Of a stretch of DNA of 64,000 nucleotides, positions 1 to 8,791 are shown in pieces; the first letter of the stretch is position 1, and each line of letters begins with the position of its first letter. The translations under genes and the position numbers were made by a program. Source of the stretch: JALHSW01 sp963720675 (GTDB lineage Bacteria; Actinomycetota; Acidimicrobiia; IMCC26256; PALSA-555). Location: positions 1 through 64,000 of the forward strand of contig CAVRGH010000002.1 of NCBI GenBank assembly GCA_963720675.1, in the 5' to 3' direction. The notes under the pieces are model-generated. The model ran no database searches, was not told the origin of the DNA, and saw only the letters and a list, made by a program, of their open reading frames with translations.

Positions 1-89
1 AGACCTGCAAGCTGTACGACTACCAGGCCAAGACCTGGTACCGGTTCGAGGACGAGCCGTCGTACGCCTTGGAGCACCCCACCGCTTGA
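1..89 (+). CDS. C-terminal end of an unidentified protein (partial)
   Basis: This is the tail of a gene that starts before the window. The frame is open from base 3 to the TGA at 87-89 and gives 28 residues rich in Tyr, Trp and acidic residues (it includes YDYQAKTWYRFED). The composition looks like real protein rather than chance reading of GC-rich DNA, and the next gene on the same strand starts 139 bases later. No family can be assigned from so short a piece. The 90-228 gap holds only the predicted promoter of the next gene. Confidence 0.45.
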   Translation, partial: TCKLYDYQAKTWYRFEDEPSYALEHPTA

Positions 90-216
90 CCGACCCACCT
101 CATCCGGCCGGTCGATCCACCCTCCGGTCGAGCATGTGGCTGATCGACGCGACGTGATCGAAGGCCATGGGGCAGCTCCTCTCGAGCGTCCGCCCGGTAC
201 TTCGCGCGTCGGGACC

Positions 217-222
217 TAGCCT
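217..222 (+). promoter_or_regulatory. Predicted leaderless -10 element of pdxH
   Basis: TAGCCT ends exactly six bases before the GTG at 229 and there is no Shine-Dalgarno sequence. Transcription would begin at or next to the start codon. The same spacing recurs at many other genes in this window, which supports the call. Confidence 0.5.
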
Positions 223-228
223 GCGTGG

Positions 229-846
229 GTGACCGATCCCCGACCGCTACGGGAAACGGACGTGCTGTCCGACCCGCTCGCCCAGGTGCAGCGGTGGGTC
301 GACGAGGCCCGGGCCGCGGAGGTGCGCGACTGGGACGCGATGGTGGTGGCCACGGCCGACGGGTCCGGTGCGCCGTCGGCCCGTGTGGTGCTGTTGCGCG
401 GCGTCGACGAGCGGGGTTTGTGCTTCTACACGAACTTCGAGAGCCGCAAGGGCCACGAGGTCGCGGCGAACTCCCGCGTGGCACTCGTGCTCCATTGGCG
501 TGAGCAGAACCGCCAGGTTCGGGTCACGGGCACAGCGACGCGCCTGACCCCGGCTGAGTCGGTCGACTATTGGAACCGCCGGCCGCGCGCGAGCCGACTC
601 TCGGCGTGGGCCTCGCACCAGAGCGAGCCGGTCGCGGACCGGGACACCCTGGAGTCCGCGGTCGCCGAGGTACAGGCGCGCTTCGGTGACGCAGGGGAGG
701 TGCCGCTCCCGCCGTTCTGGGGTGGCTACCGGGTCACCCCGAACGAGGTCGAGCTGTGGCAGCACCGCGACGATCGCTTGCACGACCGCCTCGTGTACCG
801 CCGCGCTGCGGACGACTCGTGGGCGCTCATCCGGCTCCAACCCTGA
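229..846 (+). CDS. pdxH: Pyridoxamine 5'-phosphate oxidase
   Basis: This cytosolic FMN enzyme oxidises pyridoxine or pyridoxamine 5'-phosphate to pyridoxal 5'-phosphate, the last step of vitamin B6 synthesis and salvage. The protein has 205 residues, the usual length. The FMN and substrate segments are easy to see: RVVLLR (52-57), YTNFESRKG (67-75), SRLSAWAS (122-129), FWGGYRV (163-169) and ELWQ followed by RLHDR (174-187), with the typical C-terminal RLQP. The GTG at 229 was chosen because it sits six bases after a -10 hexamer and gives the usual N-terminus. A YihY-type gene converges on it with three bases between them. Confidence 0.95.
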   Translation: MTDPRPLRETDVLSDPLAQVQRWVDEARAAEVRDWDAMVVATADGSGAPSARVVLLRGVDERGLCFYTNFESRKGHEVAANSRVALVLHWREQNRQVRVTGTATRLTPAESVDYWNRRPRASRLSAWASHQSEPVADRDTLESAVAEVQARFGDAGEVPLPPFWGGYRVTPNEVELWQHRDDRLHDRLVYRRAADDSWALIRLQP

Positions 847-849
847 CGC

Positions 850-1665
850 TCACTCGATGAGCGGTGCCGGCGTCGCGGCTTCGGCGCGCCAGGCCTCGAT
901 CACCGCCAGGTACACCACGACGCGGCCGAGGACGAGCAGCCACAGCAGGATCGCGAACACGATGCCGATCGCCCCGTAGAGCTCCGACGACGTTGCGACG
1001 TAGTGGGGCACGACGTACGCGCCCACCACCTTCAGCACCTCGAGCGCGACGGCGGCGAGGAGCGCAGGCACGACCAGCAGGCGCCACGCGACGTCGCGGT
1101 TCGGGAGCAGCCACGACGTCCACATCCACAGGAGCGCGTTCATCGACAGGCTGATGACGACCACGAGCGGAGCGAACGCCGTGGGGAGGAGGTCCCAGCA
1201 CGCGGTCGCGAACCCGGCGGCAGCGAGGAGCACTGCCGCGCCGGCCAGCCAGGCGATGCCCCACAGCCGGTCTCGGAACCCGCGACCCGGCACTCGCCAC
1301 GCCGCGTCGAACGCGTTCGCCACGACGAGCGCGAAGCTGGTGCCGAGCCAGAGGATGCCGACGACGCCGACGACCGTCGCGAGGCTCCGACTCTTCTGGG
1401 CGGCATTGACCGAGTCGGTGATGATCTTGGCTGCCTGTCCCGTGAGTCCGAGGTCGCCGACGATGTCGGCGGCGAGATCGCTGTTGTCGGCCGAGAGGAA
1501 GCCGAGCGCCGCAACCGCGAGCACCAGCAGGGCGAACAGCGCCAGAAACCCGTAGAGCGTCACACCGCCGGCCAACGTGGGCCCGCTGATCGCGTTGTAC
1601 CGACGCTGCAGCTCCCGCAACCCATCGAAGCCGCGACGTACGACCTTGGCAGGTACCGATGGCAT
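850..1665 (-). CDS. YihY/BrkB-family membrane protein (first copy)
   Basis: An integral membrane protein of 271 residues belonging to the YihY/virulence-factor BrkB family, once mislabelled ribonuclease BN. The family has about six transmembrane helices and its substrate is uncertain. Visible marks are the hydrophobic segment after ISGPTLAGGVTLYGF, the WRVPGRG loop and the C-terminal YGAIGIVFAILLWL helix, the most conserved part of the family. The ATG at 1665 has a GGGAG ribosome site upstream. The frame stays open beyond that ATG, but the extension is Arg/Pro-rich GC noise. A second YihY gene with a charged tail lies at 22785-24101. The divergent neighbour is a lysoplasmalogenase-like gene. 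Confidence 0.85.
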   Translation of the reverse strand: MPSVPAKVVRRGFDGLRELQRRYNAISGPTLAGGVTLYGFLALFALLVLAVAALGFLSADNSDLAADIVGDLGLTGQAAKIITDSVNAAQKSRSLATVVGVVGILWLGTSFALVVANAFDAAWRVPGRGFRDRLWGIAWLAGAAVLLAAAGFATACWDLLPTAFAPLVVVISLSMNALLWMWTSWLLPNRDVAWRLLVVPALLAAVALEVLKVVGAYVVPHYVATSSELYGAIGIVFAILLWLLVLGRVVVYLAVIEAWRAEAATPAPLIE

Positions 1666-1739
1666 CGGCTGCAGGCTCCCACGTCGGGGCCCCGGACGCG
1701 CGACTCGCAGGGGATCCTCGGAGCGGTCAGGATCCGACC

Positions 1740-2381
1740 GTGACGACCGCAGCGTGGATCCTGCTCGCCGCTGCGGCCGCCCTCGCGCTCGCCGACTGGA
1801 TCGCCGTCGCCCGCGGTCTGCGTCGGCTCGAGCTCGGGTGCAAGCCGGGTGCGACGCTGGCGCTCGCCGGGGTCGCCGCGACGCTGGATCCGGCCTACGG
1901 CGACACGCGGGTCCTGTTCGTGCTGGCCCTGCTCGCGTCGACGGTCGGCGACGTGTTCCTGATGCTCCCGGGCGACCGGTTCGTCCCGGGTCTGGGCTCC
2001 TTCGCGGTCGCACAGCTGCTCTACACGGTCGGGTTCGCGCTGCACGGTGGGACGGCGCTCGAGTACCTCGTCGGCGCCCTGCTCGTTGCGGCGCTCGTCG
2101 TGCCACTGAGCCTGCGCTTCATGGGCGCGCTCCGGCGCGCGGGACATGCCGCGATGGTGCCGCCGGTCGCTGCGTACATGGGCGCGATCGGGCTGATGGC
2201 CGCGAGCGCCATCGCGAGCGGCAACGCGTTCGCGATCGTCGGAGCCTTGCTGTTCGTCGTATCCGACTCGTTGATCGCCGAGACCCGCTTCGTCGGACCC
2301 CGTCCCGGTGCCGCCGTGGCCATCATGGTCACGTACTACCTCGCCCAGGCCGGACTCGTCCTCTCCCTGTTGGCCACATGA
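1740..2381 (+). CDS. YhhN/TMEM86-type lysoplasmalogenase-like membrane protein
   Basis: A 213-residue protein with about seven to eight hydrophobic helices. It matches the YhhN family, whose characterised animal members (TMEM86) cleave the vinyl-ether bond of lysoplasmalogens. Family-like segments are STVGDVFLMLP in the middle helix, VGFALHGG, and SDSLIAETRF near the end, where acidic residues line the presumed active site. The GTG at 1740 is preferred to the in-frame ATG at 1659 because the extra 27 residues are low-complexity and overlap the start of the divergent gene. An AGGA site lies just upstream of the GTG. It overlaps the following glycosyltransferase by ATGA, so the two are probably translated together. 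Confidence 0.75.
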   Translation: MTTAAWILLAAAAALALADWIAVARGLRRLELGCKPGATLALAGVAATLDPAYGDTRVLFVLALLASTVGDVFLMLPGDRFVPGLGSFAVAQLLYTVGFALHGGTALEYLVGALLVAALVVPLSLRFMGALRRAGHAAMVPPVAAYMGAIGLMAASAIASGNAFAIVGALLFVVSDSLIAETRFVGPRPGAAVAIMVTYYLAQAGLVLSLLAT

Positions 2382-3604
2382 CGACCCCGTCGGATCTCCG
2401 CGAGCCGCCGACCCGGCGCGTGCTGGTCGTCGAGGACTCGGCGCACCGCGCGGCCGGTCACTTCGCGTTCCGGTTCGCGGAGATCGCCCGGTGCTTCGCC
2501 GCACTCGGCTGCGACGTCGACGTCCTGACCGCTCAGGGCTGGGCGCTGGAACCCGAGGGCGGCGCGGTCGGGTTCACGATGCATCGCTACGGCCCGACGA
2601 CTCGATTCGTCGGTCGCGTGGCGCATCGCCTGCGAACCCAGCCCGGCTCGGGGTGGTGGGCGCGCACCCGGCGATGGGTGGGTGCGTCGTTGCGCGTGGT
2701 GCTGATGCTCGGTGCGGCACGGTCGGTGCACCGACGCATCGGACGTGGAACCGAGACGGTCGTCATCAGCTATGGCGTCGACCCGCTGATGGCGGCGAGC
2801 GTCGCAGGTCGCGGCCGATGGTTCCTGTACGACTTCAAGCCGCCGGCCGGCGACACGCCGCCGCGGCGCGTGATGGTCACCTGGGCACGACTTGCCGAGG
2901 CCCGCCGCCGACGGGCCGGTGGCCGGTTCGCGCTCGCGACGTCGACCGAGCGAGCGGCCGCGGAGTGGCGGTCGCGGGCTCCGTTCCTCGACCCGGTCGC
3001 GCTGCCGATCGCCGGCACTCGGACCTGTACGCCGATCCCGGGGGCCCGGGACGAGCTCGGGTTGGGGGCCGACGAGCGGGTGGCGCTCGCGTTCGGCAGC
3101 CGTCACCAGGCCAAGGCCATCCGAGTGATCTGGCGCGCATTCGCGCGGCTCCCGGACTGGCGGCTGCTCGTGGTCGGTGCCATCGCCGACAGGTATGCGG
3201 CGGACGGATCGCCCGAGCTGGCCCGGCCGCCGGTGCTCATCGGCGGATTCGTCGACGAGCGCACGCGCGACCTTGCGTACTCGGCAGCCGATGCGTCGAT
3301 CGTCAGCTTCAAGCGCCACCACGACCGAGACTCGGGGGTTCTCATGGATGCCCTGTCCTGGGCCGTACCGGTCGTCTGCTCCGACGGGTCACCGGCCGCG
3401 GACATCGTCCGCACGTACCGGCTCGGTCCGGTGTTCGCGCCCGAAGACGAGGCGGCGCTCGTGGCCGCCATGGGTTCGGTGCCGGAGCACCTCGATGCCG
3501 ACGATCTCGACCGCGTGCGCGTGGAGTTCGCGGACGAGGTGCTGGCGCGTGCGTGGCTCGAGCACCTGCACCCGGGGGTCCGGGTGCAGGCGGACGGGGC
3601 CTAG
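2378..3604 (+). CDS. GT-B-fold glycosyltransferase (group 1/4-like)
   Basis: A 408-residue protein with the two-domain layout of GT-B glycosyltransferases. The N-terminal half begins RVLVVEDSAHRAAGHF and holds the acceptor side. The C-terminal half carries the nucleotide-sugar side, with VALAFGSRHQAKA, LLVVGAIADRYA, and the block DSGVLMDALSWAVPVVCSD, which matches the family motif where an acidic residue contacts the donor sugar and the protein would otherwise read E-x7-E. Donor and acceptor cannot be told from sequence. The ATG overlaps the stop of the upstream YhhN-type gene by four bases, and the stop overlaps the convergent ribB stop, so the whole block is very compact. Confidence 0.75.
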   Translation: MTTPSDLREPPTRRVLVVEDSAHRAAGHFAFRFAEIARCFAALGCDVDVLTAQGWALEPEGGAVGFTMHRYGPTTRFVGRVAHRLRTQPGSGWWARTRRWVGASLRVVLMLGAARSVHRRIGRGTETVVISYGVDPLMAASVAGRGRWFLYDFKPPAGDTPPRRVMVTWARLAEARRRRAGGRFALATSTERAAAEWRSRAPFLDPVALPIAGTRTCTPIPGARDELGLGADERVALAFGSRHQAKAIRVIWRAFARLPDWRLLVVGAIADRYAADGSPELARPPVLIGGFVDERTRDLAYSAADASIVSFKRHHDRDSGVLMDALSWAVPVVCSDGSPAADIVRTYRLGPVFAPEDEAALVAAMGSVPEHLDADDLDRVRVEFADEVLARAWLEHLHPGVRVQADGA

Positions 3605-4242
3605 AGCACGAGCGTCGCCGGCGTGCGGGCGTCGGCGCTGGTGGCCTTCCGGTGCTCGGCGACCTGCTCGACGGAGATGATCGCGATCCGATGGTCGGCG
3701 GCGAACTCCGAGAGGAAGTCGAAGCGAGCCGGCGACCCGTCGTGGTCGAGGACCTCGCAGATCACGGCGACGGGCGGGAGTCCAGAGAGCACGCACAGGT
3801 CGACCGCCGCCTCCGTGTGACCTCGGCGCTCGAGGGTGCCGCCCGGGCGCGCGCGCAGCGGGAACACGTGGCCCGGCCGCTTGAACTCACTCGCCTGCAT
3901 GTCGGCGTCGACCACCCGGCGGATGGTGAGCGCGCGATCGGCGGCGCCGATGCCGCTGCCTGCGTCGAGGTGGTCGATCGACACCGTGAAGGCCGTGTCG
4001 CAGCCCGCCTGGTCGGGCGGGACCATCGGCGCGAGCTCGAGGGCTTCGAGCACCGACGGCGCACTCGGCATGCAGAGGAGGCCACGCGCCCAGCGGATCA
4101 TGAAGTTCACGGCTTCGGGGGTGACCCACGATGCCGCCATCGTGAGGTCGCCCTCGTTCTCGCGGTCTTCGTCGTCGACGACGAGGACCATCTCGCCGCG
4201 GCGGATCCGCTTCAGGGCTTCGTCGATCGTGGCAAGCGCCAT
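3601..4242 (-). CDS. ribB: 3,4-dihydroxy-2-butanone 4-phosphate synthase
   Basis: This enzyme turns ribulose 5-phosphate into dihydroxybutanone phosphate and formate, supplying the four-carbon unit of riboflavin. The protein has 213 residues, the size of a stand-alone RibB, with no fused GTP cyclohydrolase II domain. Key segments are the acidic loop DDEDRENEGD (23-32), which binds the substrate and divalent metal, GSGIGAADRA, and RRGHTEAAVDL. The ATG at 4242 is supported by AGAAGGAA upstream. It follows the sensor-kinase gene with a 28-base gap and may be cotranscribed. No FMN riboswitch is visible upstream. Confidence 0.93.
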   Translation of the reverse strand: MALATIDEALKRIRRGEMVLVVDDEDRENEGDLTMAASWVTPEAVNFMIRWARGLLCMPSAPSVLEALELAPMVPPDQAGCDTAFTVSIDHLDAGSGIGAADRALTIRRVVDADMQASEFKRPGHVFPLRARPGGTLERRGHTEAAVDLCVLSGLPPVAVICEVLDHDGSPARFDFLSEFAADHRIAIISVEQVAEHRKATSADARTPATLVL

Positions 4243-4270
4243 CAGTTGGTTTCCTTCTGTCTGGTCGAGC

Positions 4271-5380
4271 TCATGCGGCGCCGGGTCGCCCGGCACCTCG
4301 GTTCGGATCGTGGATCGCGCCGACGTGGGTCGGCAGGGTGAGCACCATGCGGCACCCGTGCGGGTCCCGCGACTCGGGGTGGATGTCGCCGCCGTGGAGG
4401 TCGACGATCCACCGGGCGATGGCCAGGCCGAGGCCGGCCCCGCCGTCGCTCGAGGATCGCGCGGCGTCGAGCCGCGCGAAGCGGTCGAAGACCCGGGCGC
4501 GCTCGGCCTCGGGGATGCCCGGACCCTCGTCGAGCACCTCGATCACGACGCCCGCGTCGTGACGGCGGGCGCGGACCTCGACGGTCCCGCCGGTCGGGGA
4601 GTAGCGCACGGCGTTCTCGAGCAGGTTCGCGACGACCTGATGGACGCGCTCGGGATCGCCGTCGGCGGTCAGGTCTCCGGGTTCGACGTGGACCGCGACG
4701 TCGACCCGGGGTTCGTGGAGCTGCTGCTCGCGCACGGCGTGCTCGAGCAGGGGCTCGACGCGGAACTCGGCGAGGTCGAGCGGCACCGTGCCGGCCTCGA
4801 GCCGGGAGAGGTCGAGCAGCTGCTTCACGAGCCGACCCAGGCGCTCGACCTGGCTGAGCATCGTGCGGAACGTCTCCGGGTCGGGCTCGGCGACGCCGTC
4901 GGCGAGGTTCTCCAGCGCGACCTGCAGCGCGGCGATCGGGGTGCGCAGCTCGTGCGACACGTTCGCGACGAGGTCGCGTCGCATGCGGTCGGTCTCAGCG
5001 AGCTCGGCGGACATCTCGTTGAAGGCCCGGGCGAGGGCTCCGACCTCGTCGTGCGACGTCGCGGTGACCCGGCGGCTGTAGTCGCCGCGCGCCATCGCGT
5101 CGGCCGCCGCCGCCATCTCCCGCAGCGGGCTGGTGAGGCCCCGGGAGAGCCACCACACGAAGCCCATCGCGGTGAAGCCCGCGAGCACCCCGCTCACCGA
5201 GGGCCAGATGCCGATCTTGATGCCGACCCAGAAGACGAAGATCGTCACCGCGACCGCGACCGCGAGCAGCGCCCCGAGCTTGAGCTTGATCGAGGGGAGG
5301 GGGTCGAGCGGTCGGCGCACGTCGAGGTCGCGCAGGTGGTCGAGGTCGGGGAGACGCCGGCTCCTGGCGTGGTCGGCCAT
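4271..5380 (-). CDS. Membrane sensor histidine kinase, HAMP type
   Basis: A 369-residue sensor kinase. Two adjacent transmembrane helices (about 31-53 and 59-78) are followed directly by a HAMP linker (80-133), a dimerisation/phosphoacceptor domain with NVSHELRTP (His143) and an ATPase domain with the N-box NLLENAVRYSP (252-262), DEGPGIP and GAGLGLAIARWIVDLHGG. There is almost no extracytoplasmic sensing loop, so the signal may be sensed in the membrane or in the 30-residue N-terminal segment. The ATG overlaps the response-regulator stop as TGATG, which defines the pair. The frame remains open far upstream, but that region is the regulator gene read in another frame. Confidence 0.92.
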   Translation of the reverse strand: MADHARSRRLPDLDHLRDLDVRRPLDPLPSIKLKLGALLAVAVAVTIFVFWVGIKIGIWPSVSGVLAGFTAMGFVWWLSRGLTSPLREMAAAADAMARGDYSRRVTATSHDEVGALARAFNEMSAELAETDRMRRDLVANVSHELRTPIAALQVALENLADGVAEPDPETFRTMLSQVERLGRLVKQLLDLSRLEAGTVPLDLAEFRVEPLLEHAVREQQLHEPRVDVAVHVEPGDLTADGDPERVHQVVANLLENAVRYSPTGGTVEVRARRHDAGVVIEVLDEGPGIPEAERARVFDRFARLDAARSSSDGGAGLGLAIARWIVDLHGGDIHPESRDPHGCRMVLTLPTHVGAIHDPNRGAGRPGAA

Positions 5381-6120
5381 CAGGCATCGACTCCCGCGGC
5401 GTATCCGACACCGTGGACGGTGCGCACGACATCCGCACCGAGCTTGCGGCGGAGCGCCCGTACGTGGGAGTCGACGGTGCGACCACCGGCGCCGTCGCGG
5501 TAGCCCCACACCTCGCCGAGCAGCTGGTCGCGCGAGAACACACGACCGGGACGCTTCGCGAGGTAGGCGAGCAGGTCGAACTCGGTCGGCGTGAGGTGGA
5601 CGACCTCGGCGTCGCGGTGGACGATCCGCGATGCGAGATCGAGCTCCACGTTCCCGAGCTGCAACGGCTCGCCGGCGGCGCGGTCGGGGGTGCGCTCCAC
5701 CCTGCGGAGCAGGGCGTGCACCCGGGCCACGAGCTCGCGAGCGCTGAACGGCTTCGTGAGGTAGTCGTCGGCGCCGACCGCCAGGCCGACGACGAGGTCG
5801 GTCTCGGAGTCGCGGGCGGTCAGCATCAGGACAGGGACCGGACGGTCGCGCTGGATGCGTCGGCACACCTCGAGCCCGTCGAGACCGGGGAGCATGAGGT
5901 CGAGCACGACGAGGTCGGGCTGGAGCCGGGCGCACGCCGCGACACCGCTCGGACCGTCCTCGGCGACCTCGACCAGGAATCCCTCGCTGCGGAGGCGGGC
6001 CGCGACGGCCTGGGCGATGGTGGCTTCGTCCTCGACCACCAGGACCGTGCGTGTCACGACGGACGAGGCCCCCGGCTGGGCAGGGGACGGGACGAAGACT
6101 TCCACCGGCACGAGGCCCAT
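5380..6120 (-). CDS. OmpR/PhoB-family response regulator
   Basis: Receiver plus winged-helix DNA-binding protein of about 246 residues and the partner of the downstream kinase. The receiver shows VLVVEDEA, the phosphorylation site in VVLDLMLPGLDG, the conserved Thr in LMLTARDS and Lys in DDYLTKPFSARE. The output domain has LTPTEFDLLAYL and the recognition-helix region GGRTVDSHVRALRRKLG, ending VRTVHGVGYA. The ATG at 6120 is the first good start. A GTG at 6057, right before the receiver core, would also work and would remove a 21-residue N-terminal extension. Upstream on the same strand is thiQ, about 100 bases away. Confidence 0.92.
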   Translation of the reverse strand: MGLVPVEVFVPSPAQPGASSVVTRTVLVVEDEATIAQAVAARLRSEGFLVEVAEDGPSGVAACARLQPDLVVLDLMLPGLDGLEVCRRIQRDRPVPVLMLTARDSETDLVVGLAVGADDYLTKPFSARELVARVHALLRRVERTPDRAAGEPLQLGNVELDLASRIVHRDAEVVHLTPTEFDLLAYLAKRPGRVFSRDQLLGEVWGYRDGAGGRTVDSHVRALRRKLGADVVRTVHGVGYAAGVDA

Positions 6121-6220
6121 GGTACGGACCGGGTGTCGGGGAGTCCTGCCCAAGATGTGCGGATTCGGTGCAGGCCAAGCCCCGCCTCGCATCGGAGCGT
6201 GACGACGCCCGCCACGCCAT

Positions 6221-7195
6221 TCACCGCTGCTCGTCGGGCAGGGCAACGACGGCCGCGGCGGCATCGACGGCGACGTGGACACCGGCGCCGAGCTCCGGTG
6301 GCCGGGCATCGCGCAGCTCGACGTCGAGTCGGGATCCGTCGGTCAGGGTGACCTGCACCCGCCAGTGGTCGCGCCGGAACGACCGCCCGGTGACGGTGCC
6401 GGTTGCGGCTGGAGCGAGTCCCGGCCCGTGACCGAGTCGCAGCGCATCGGGTCGGACCGCGGCCGGTCCAGGGCCGAAGGCCCGGGTGACGTTCCAGCCG
6501 AGGAAGCCGGCGACGAACGCGGTCGCGGGACGCGTCCAGAGGTCCTCGGGGCTCCCGACCTGCTCGAAGCGCCCCGCGTGCAGGATCGCGACCCGGTCGG
6601 CCAGCGCGAACGCCTCGTCGTGATCATGGGTGACGAGGAGCACGGCCAGCCCGAGGTCGCGGAACAGGGTGCCGAGCTCGTCGACGAGCTGCTCGCGAAG
6701 GGCACGGTCCAGCGCCCCGAGCGGCTCGTCGAGCATGAGCAGTGACGGCGCGGGCGCGATCGCTCGGGCGAGGGCGACGCGCTGCTGCTCGCCGCCGGAG
6801 AGCTCGTGCACGGCCCGCCCCTCGTAGCCGGCGAGCCCGACGCGATCGAGTGCCTCGGTCGCCCGCGCCCGCGCCGCCGTTCGGTCCACCCCGTGCATGC
6901 GCAGACCGAACATCACGTTGCCGACGACGTCGCGATGTGGGAAGAGCGCGTGGTCCTGGAACATGAGACCGAGCCGCCGCCGGTGGGTCGGGACCCCGGC
7001 CAGGTCCTGGCCGTCGCGGGCGACTCGTCCGCCGGTCAGGACCTCGAGCCCGGCGATCGCCCGGAGCAGGGTGGACTTGCCACTCCCGCTCGGACCGAGC
7101 ACGCAGACGACCTCGTCCTCGCCGATGGTGAGGTCGATGCCGTCGAGGGCCACGTGTTCCCCGTATCGCACGGTGACGTCGTCGATCGTCAGCAC
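6221..7195 (-). CDS. thiQ: Thiamine ABC transporter ATPase
   Basis: ATP-binding subunit of an importer, 324 residues. Walker A is GPSGSGKST (34-42), followed by the Q-loop in GLMFQDHALFPH, the signature LSGGEQQRVALARA, Walker B LLMLDEP, and the switch His in LLVTHDHDEA. The C-terminal 100 residues form a TOBE-like extension typical of CUT1/ferric/thiamine-type importers. The specific thiamine role rests on position: it is the last gene of an operon headed by a TPP riboswitch and thiN, three bases after the permease. Start is the GTG at 7195. Confidence 0.85.
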   Translation of the reverse strand: MLTIDDVTVRYGEHVALDGIDLTIGEDEVVCVLGPSGSGKSTLLRAIAGLEVLTGGRVARDGQDLAGVPTHRRRLGLMFQDHALFPHRDVVGNVMFGLRMHGVDRTAARARATEALDRVGLAGYEGRAVHELSGGEQQRVALARAIAPAPSLLMLDEPLGALDRALREQLVDELGTLFRDLGLAVLLVTHDHDEAFALADRVAILHAGRFEQVGSPEDLWTRPATAFVAGFLGWNVTRAFGPGPAAVRPDALRLGHGPGLAPAATGTVTGRSFRRDHWRVQVTLTDGSRLDVELRDARPPELGAGVHVAVDAAAAVVALPDEQR

Positions 7196-7198
7196 GGC

Positions 7199-8791
7199 TC
7201 AGAACGTCCCGAGCTCACCGACGCGCGCGCGGTCGGCGGCCAGGATCGCGACGACCGTCAACGCCATCAGGATCGTGCTCGCGGCCATGGCCGCCCCGAA
7301 GTTGAGCGCCCCGGGCTGTCCGAGGAGGCGGTAGATCACGACAGGGAGGGTCGCTCGATCCGGCCGGGCGAGGAACAGCGTCGCCCCGAACTCGCCGAGT
7401 GAGATCGCGAACGCGAAGCCGGCCGCAATGGCGAAGGCCCGACCGACGATCGGCAGGTCGACCTCGCGCCACACCCGTCGCGGGGGTGCGCCGAGCACGG
7501 CGGCGACCTCGCGCAGCCTCGGGTCGATGGAGCGCAGCAGGGGCGTGACGAGCCAGACGACGAACGGGATCGCGATGAGCGCATGGGCGATCGGCACGAG
7601 GATCCACGAGGTCCGGAGGTCGAGCGGCGGCTCGTCGAGTGCGATGAGGAACCCGAAGCCGACGGTCACCGCCGAGATCCCGAGGGGGAGCGCGAGCGCT
7701 GACTCGAGGGCGCCGCCTCGACGGTGACGAGCCACGGCGAAGGACGCGAGCCCTCCGACGACGAGGGCGATCGCGGTTGCCGCCGTCGCGAACAGCAGGG
7801 AGTTCACCACGGCGTCGACCGGCGCGATGAAGAGCACGCTGTCGGCGCGCAGCTCTCCCAGCGCTCGGTAGAAGGCGAAGCCCGGTCCGCCGGCGGTGTC
7901 GAAGGAGCGAACGACGAGCACCGCGAGCGGCACGCCGAGGAGCACGAGCATCACCCCGAGGTTCCCGAGCAGCAGGCCCCGCTCGGCCCAGGTCCGGGCG
8001 GGCCGCGCGGTGACCGCCGTGGGGCGGAGGCCGAGCGCCACGGCCCGGCGCCCCTGGAACCGGCCGCTCACCACCAACAGGACGACGACCGCCACGAGCT
8101 GGAGGATCGAGAGGGCCGCGGCGGTCCGGAGGTCGAGGAGCTGCGCGGTGTGGCGGTAGATCTCCGTCTCGAGCGTCGCCCGCGTCGGGCCGCCGAGCAC
8201 GAGGATCACCCCGAAGGACGTGAAGGTGAACAGGAAGGTGATCGCCGCGGCCGCGAGGATCGCAGGCTGGAGGGCAGGAAGCGTGACGCGCGTGAAGGCG
8301 CGCAGGCGTGAAGCGCCCAGCACGCGAGCTGCCTCCTCCTGTCGGGGGTCCAGGTGCTCCCACAGACCGCCGACCGTCCGCACGACGACCGCGTAGTTGA
8401 AGAAGACGTGCGCCAGGAGGATCGCGCCGAGCGACGGATCGACGCCGAGTGCGAGGAAGGCGGACGCGACGACGATCGTCGGCAGCACGAAGGGCACGAC
8501 GATCAGTGCGCGCACCAGCGAGCGTCCCCGGAACCGGTACCGCGCGATCACGAACGCCCCCGGGATCCCCACGACGAGGGCCAGCGCGGTCGAGAGCGCG
8601 GCCTGCCAGACGGTGAACCAGGCGACCGAGCGCAGCGAGCTGTCGCCGAGCACGTCACCGAGCGGTGACAGGTCGAGCGCCCCGTCGGGCCACAGGCCGC
8701 GTCCGAGGATGGTGCCGACCGGGTACGCGAAGAACGCGAGCAGGAACGCGAGCGGGATGGCCGCGAGCAGCAAGCGGACCGGGCGCGTCAC
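7199..8791 (-). CDS. thiP: Thiamine ABC transporter permease (fused two-domain)
   Basis: A 530-residue inner-membrane permease with two binding-protein-dependent transport domains in tandem and about 12 helices, as in ThiP and FbpB-type permeases. Both coupling (EAA) loops are visible: EEAARVLGASRLRAFTRVTL in the first half and REVAAVLGAPPRRVWREVDL in the second. Each half ends in the family pattern of helix plus short hydrophilic link. Start is the GTG at 8791, which overlaps the binding-protein stop by GTGA. Neighbouring thiB and thiQ, and the riboswitch upstream, argue for thiamine rather than iron as substrate. Confidence 0.87.
   Translation of the reverse strand: MTRPVRLLLAAIPLAFLLAFFAYPVGTILGRGLWPDGALDLSPLGDVLGDSSLRSVAWFTVWQAALSTALALVVGIPGAFVIARYRFRGRSLVRALIVVPFVLPTIVVASAFLALGVDPSLGAILLAHVFFNYAVVVRTVGGLWEHLDPRQEEAARVLGASRLRAFTRVTLPALQPAILAAAAITFLFTFTSFGVILVLGGPTRATLETEIYRHTAQLLDLRTAAALSILQLVAVVVLLVVSGRFQGRRAVALGLRPTAVTARPARTWAERGLLLGNLGVMLVLLGVPLAVLVVRSFDTAGGPGFAFYRALGELRADSVLFIAPVDAVVNSLLFATAATAIALVVGGLASFAVARHRRGGALESALALPLGISAVTVGFGFLIALDEPPLDLRTSWILVPIAHALIAIPFVVWLVTPLLRSIDPRLREVAAVLGAPPRRVWREVDLPIVGRAFAIAAGFAFAISLGEFGATLFLARPDRATLPVVIYRLLGQPGALNFGAAMAASTILMALTVVAILAADRARVGELGTF

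Noticed and set aside
247..840. Minus-strand frame complementary to pdxH
   Set aside because: Shadow of a strongly conserved gene; the protein has no recognisable fold.
1577..3604. Long plus-strand frame reading through the YihY, lysoplasmalogenase and glycosyltransferase region
   Set aside because: Only its last 408 residues (from 2378) look like protein; the rest is Arg/Pro-rich noise from high-GC DNA overlapping real genes.
4271..6220. 649-residue minus-strand frame across the histidine kinase and regulator
   Set aside because: Its first half is the response-regulator gene read out of frame; the kinase starts at 5380.
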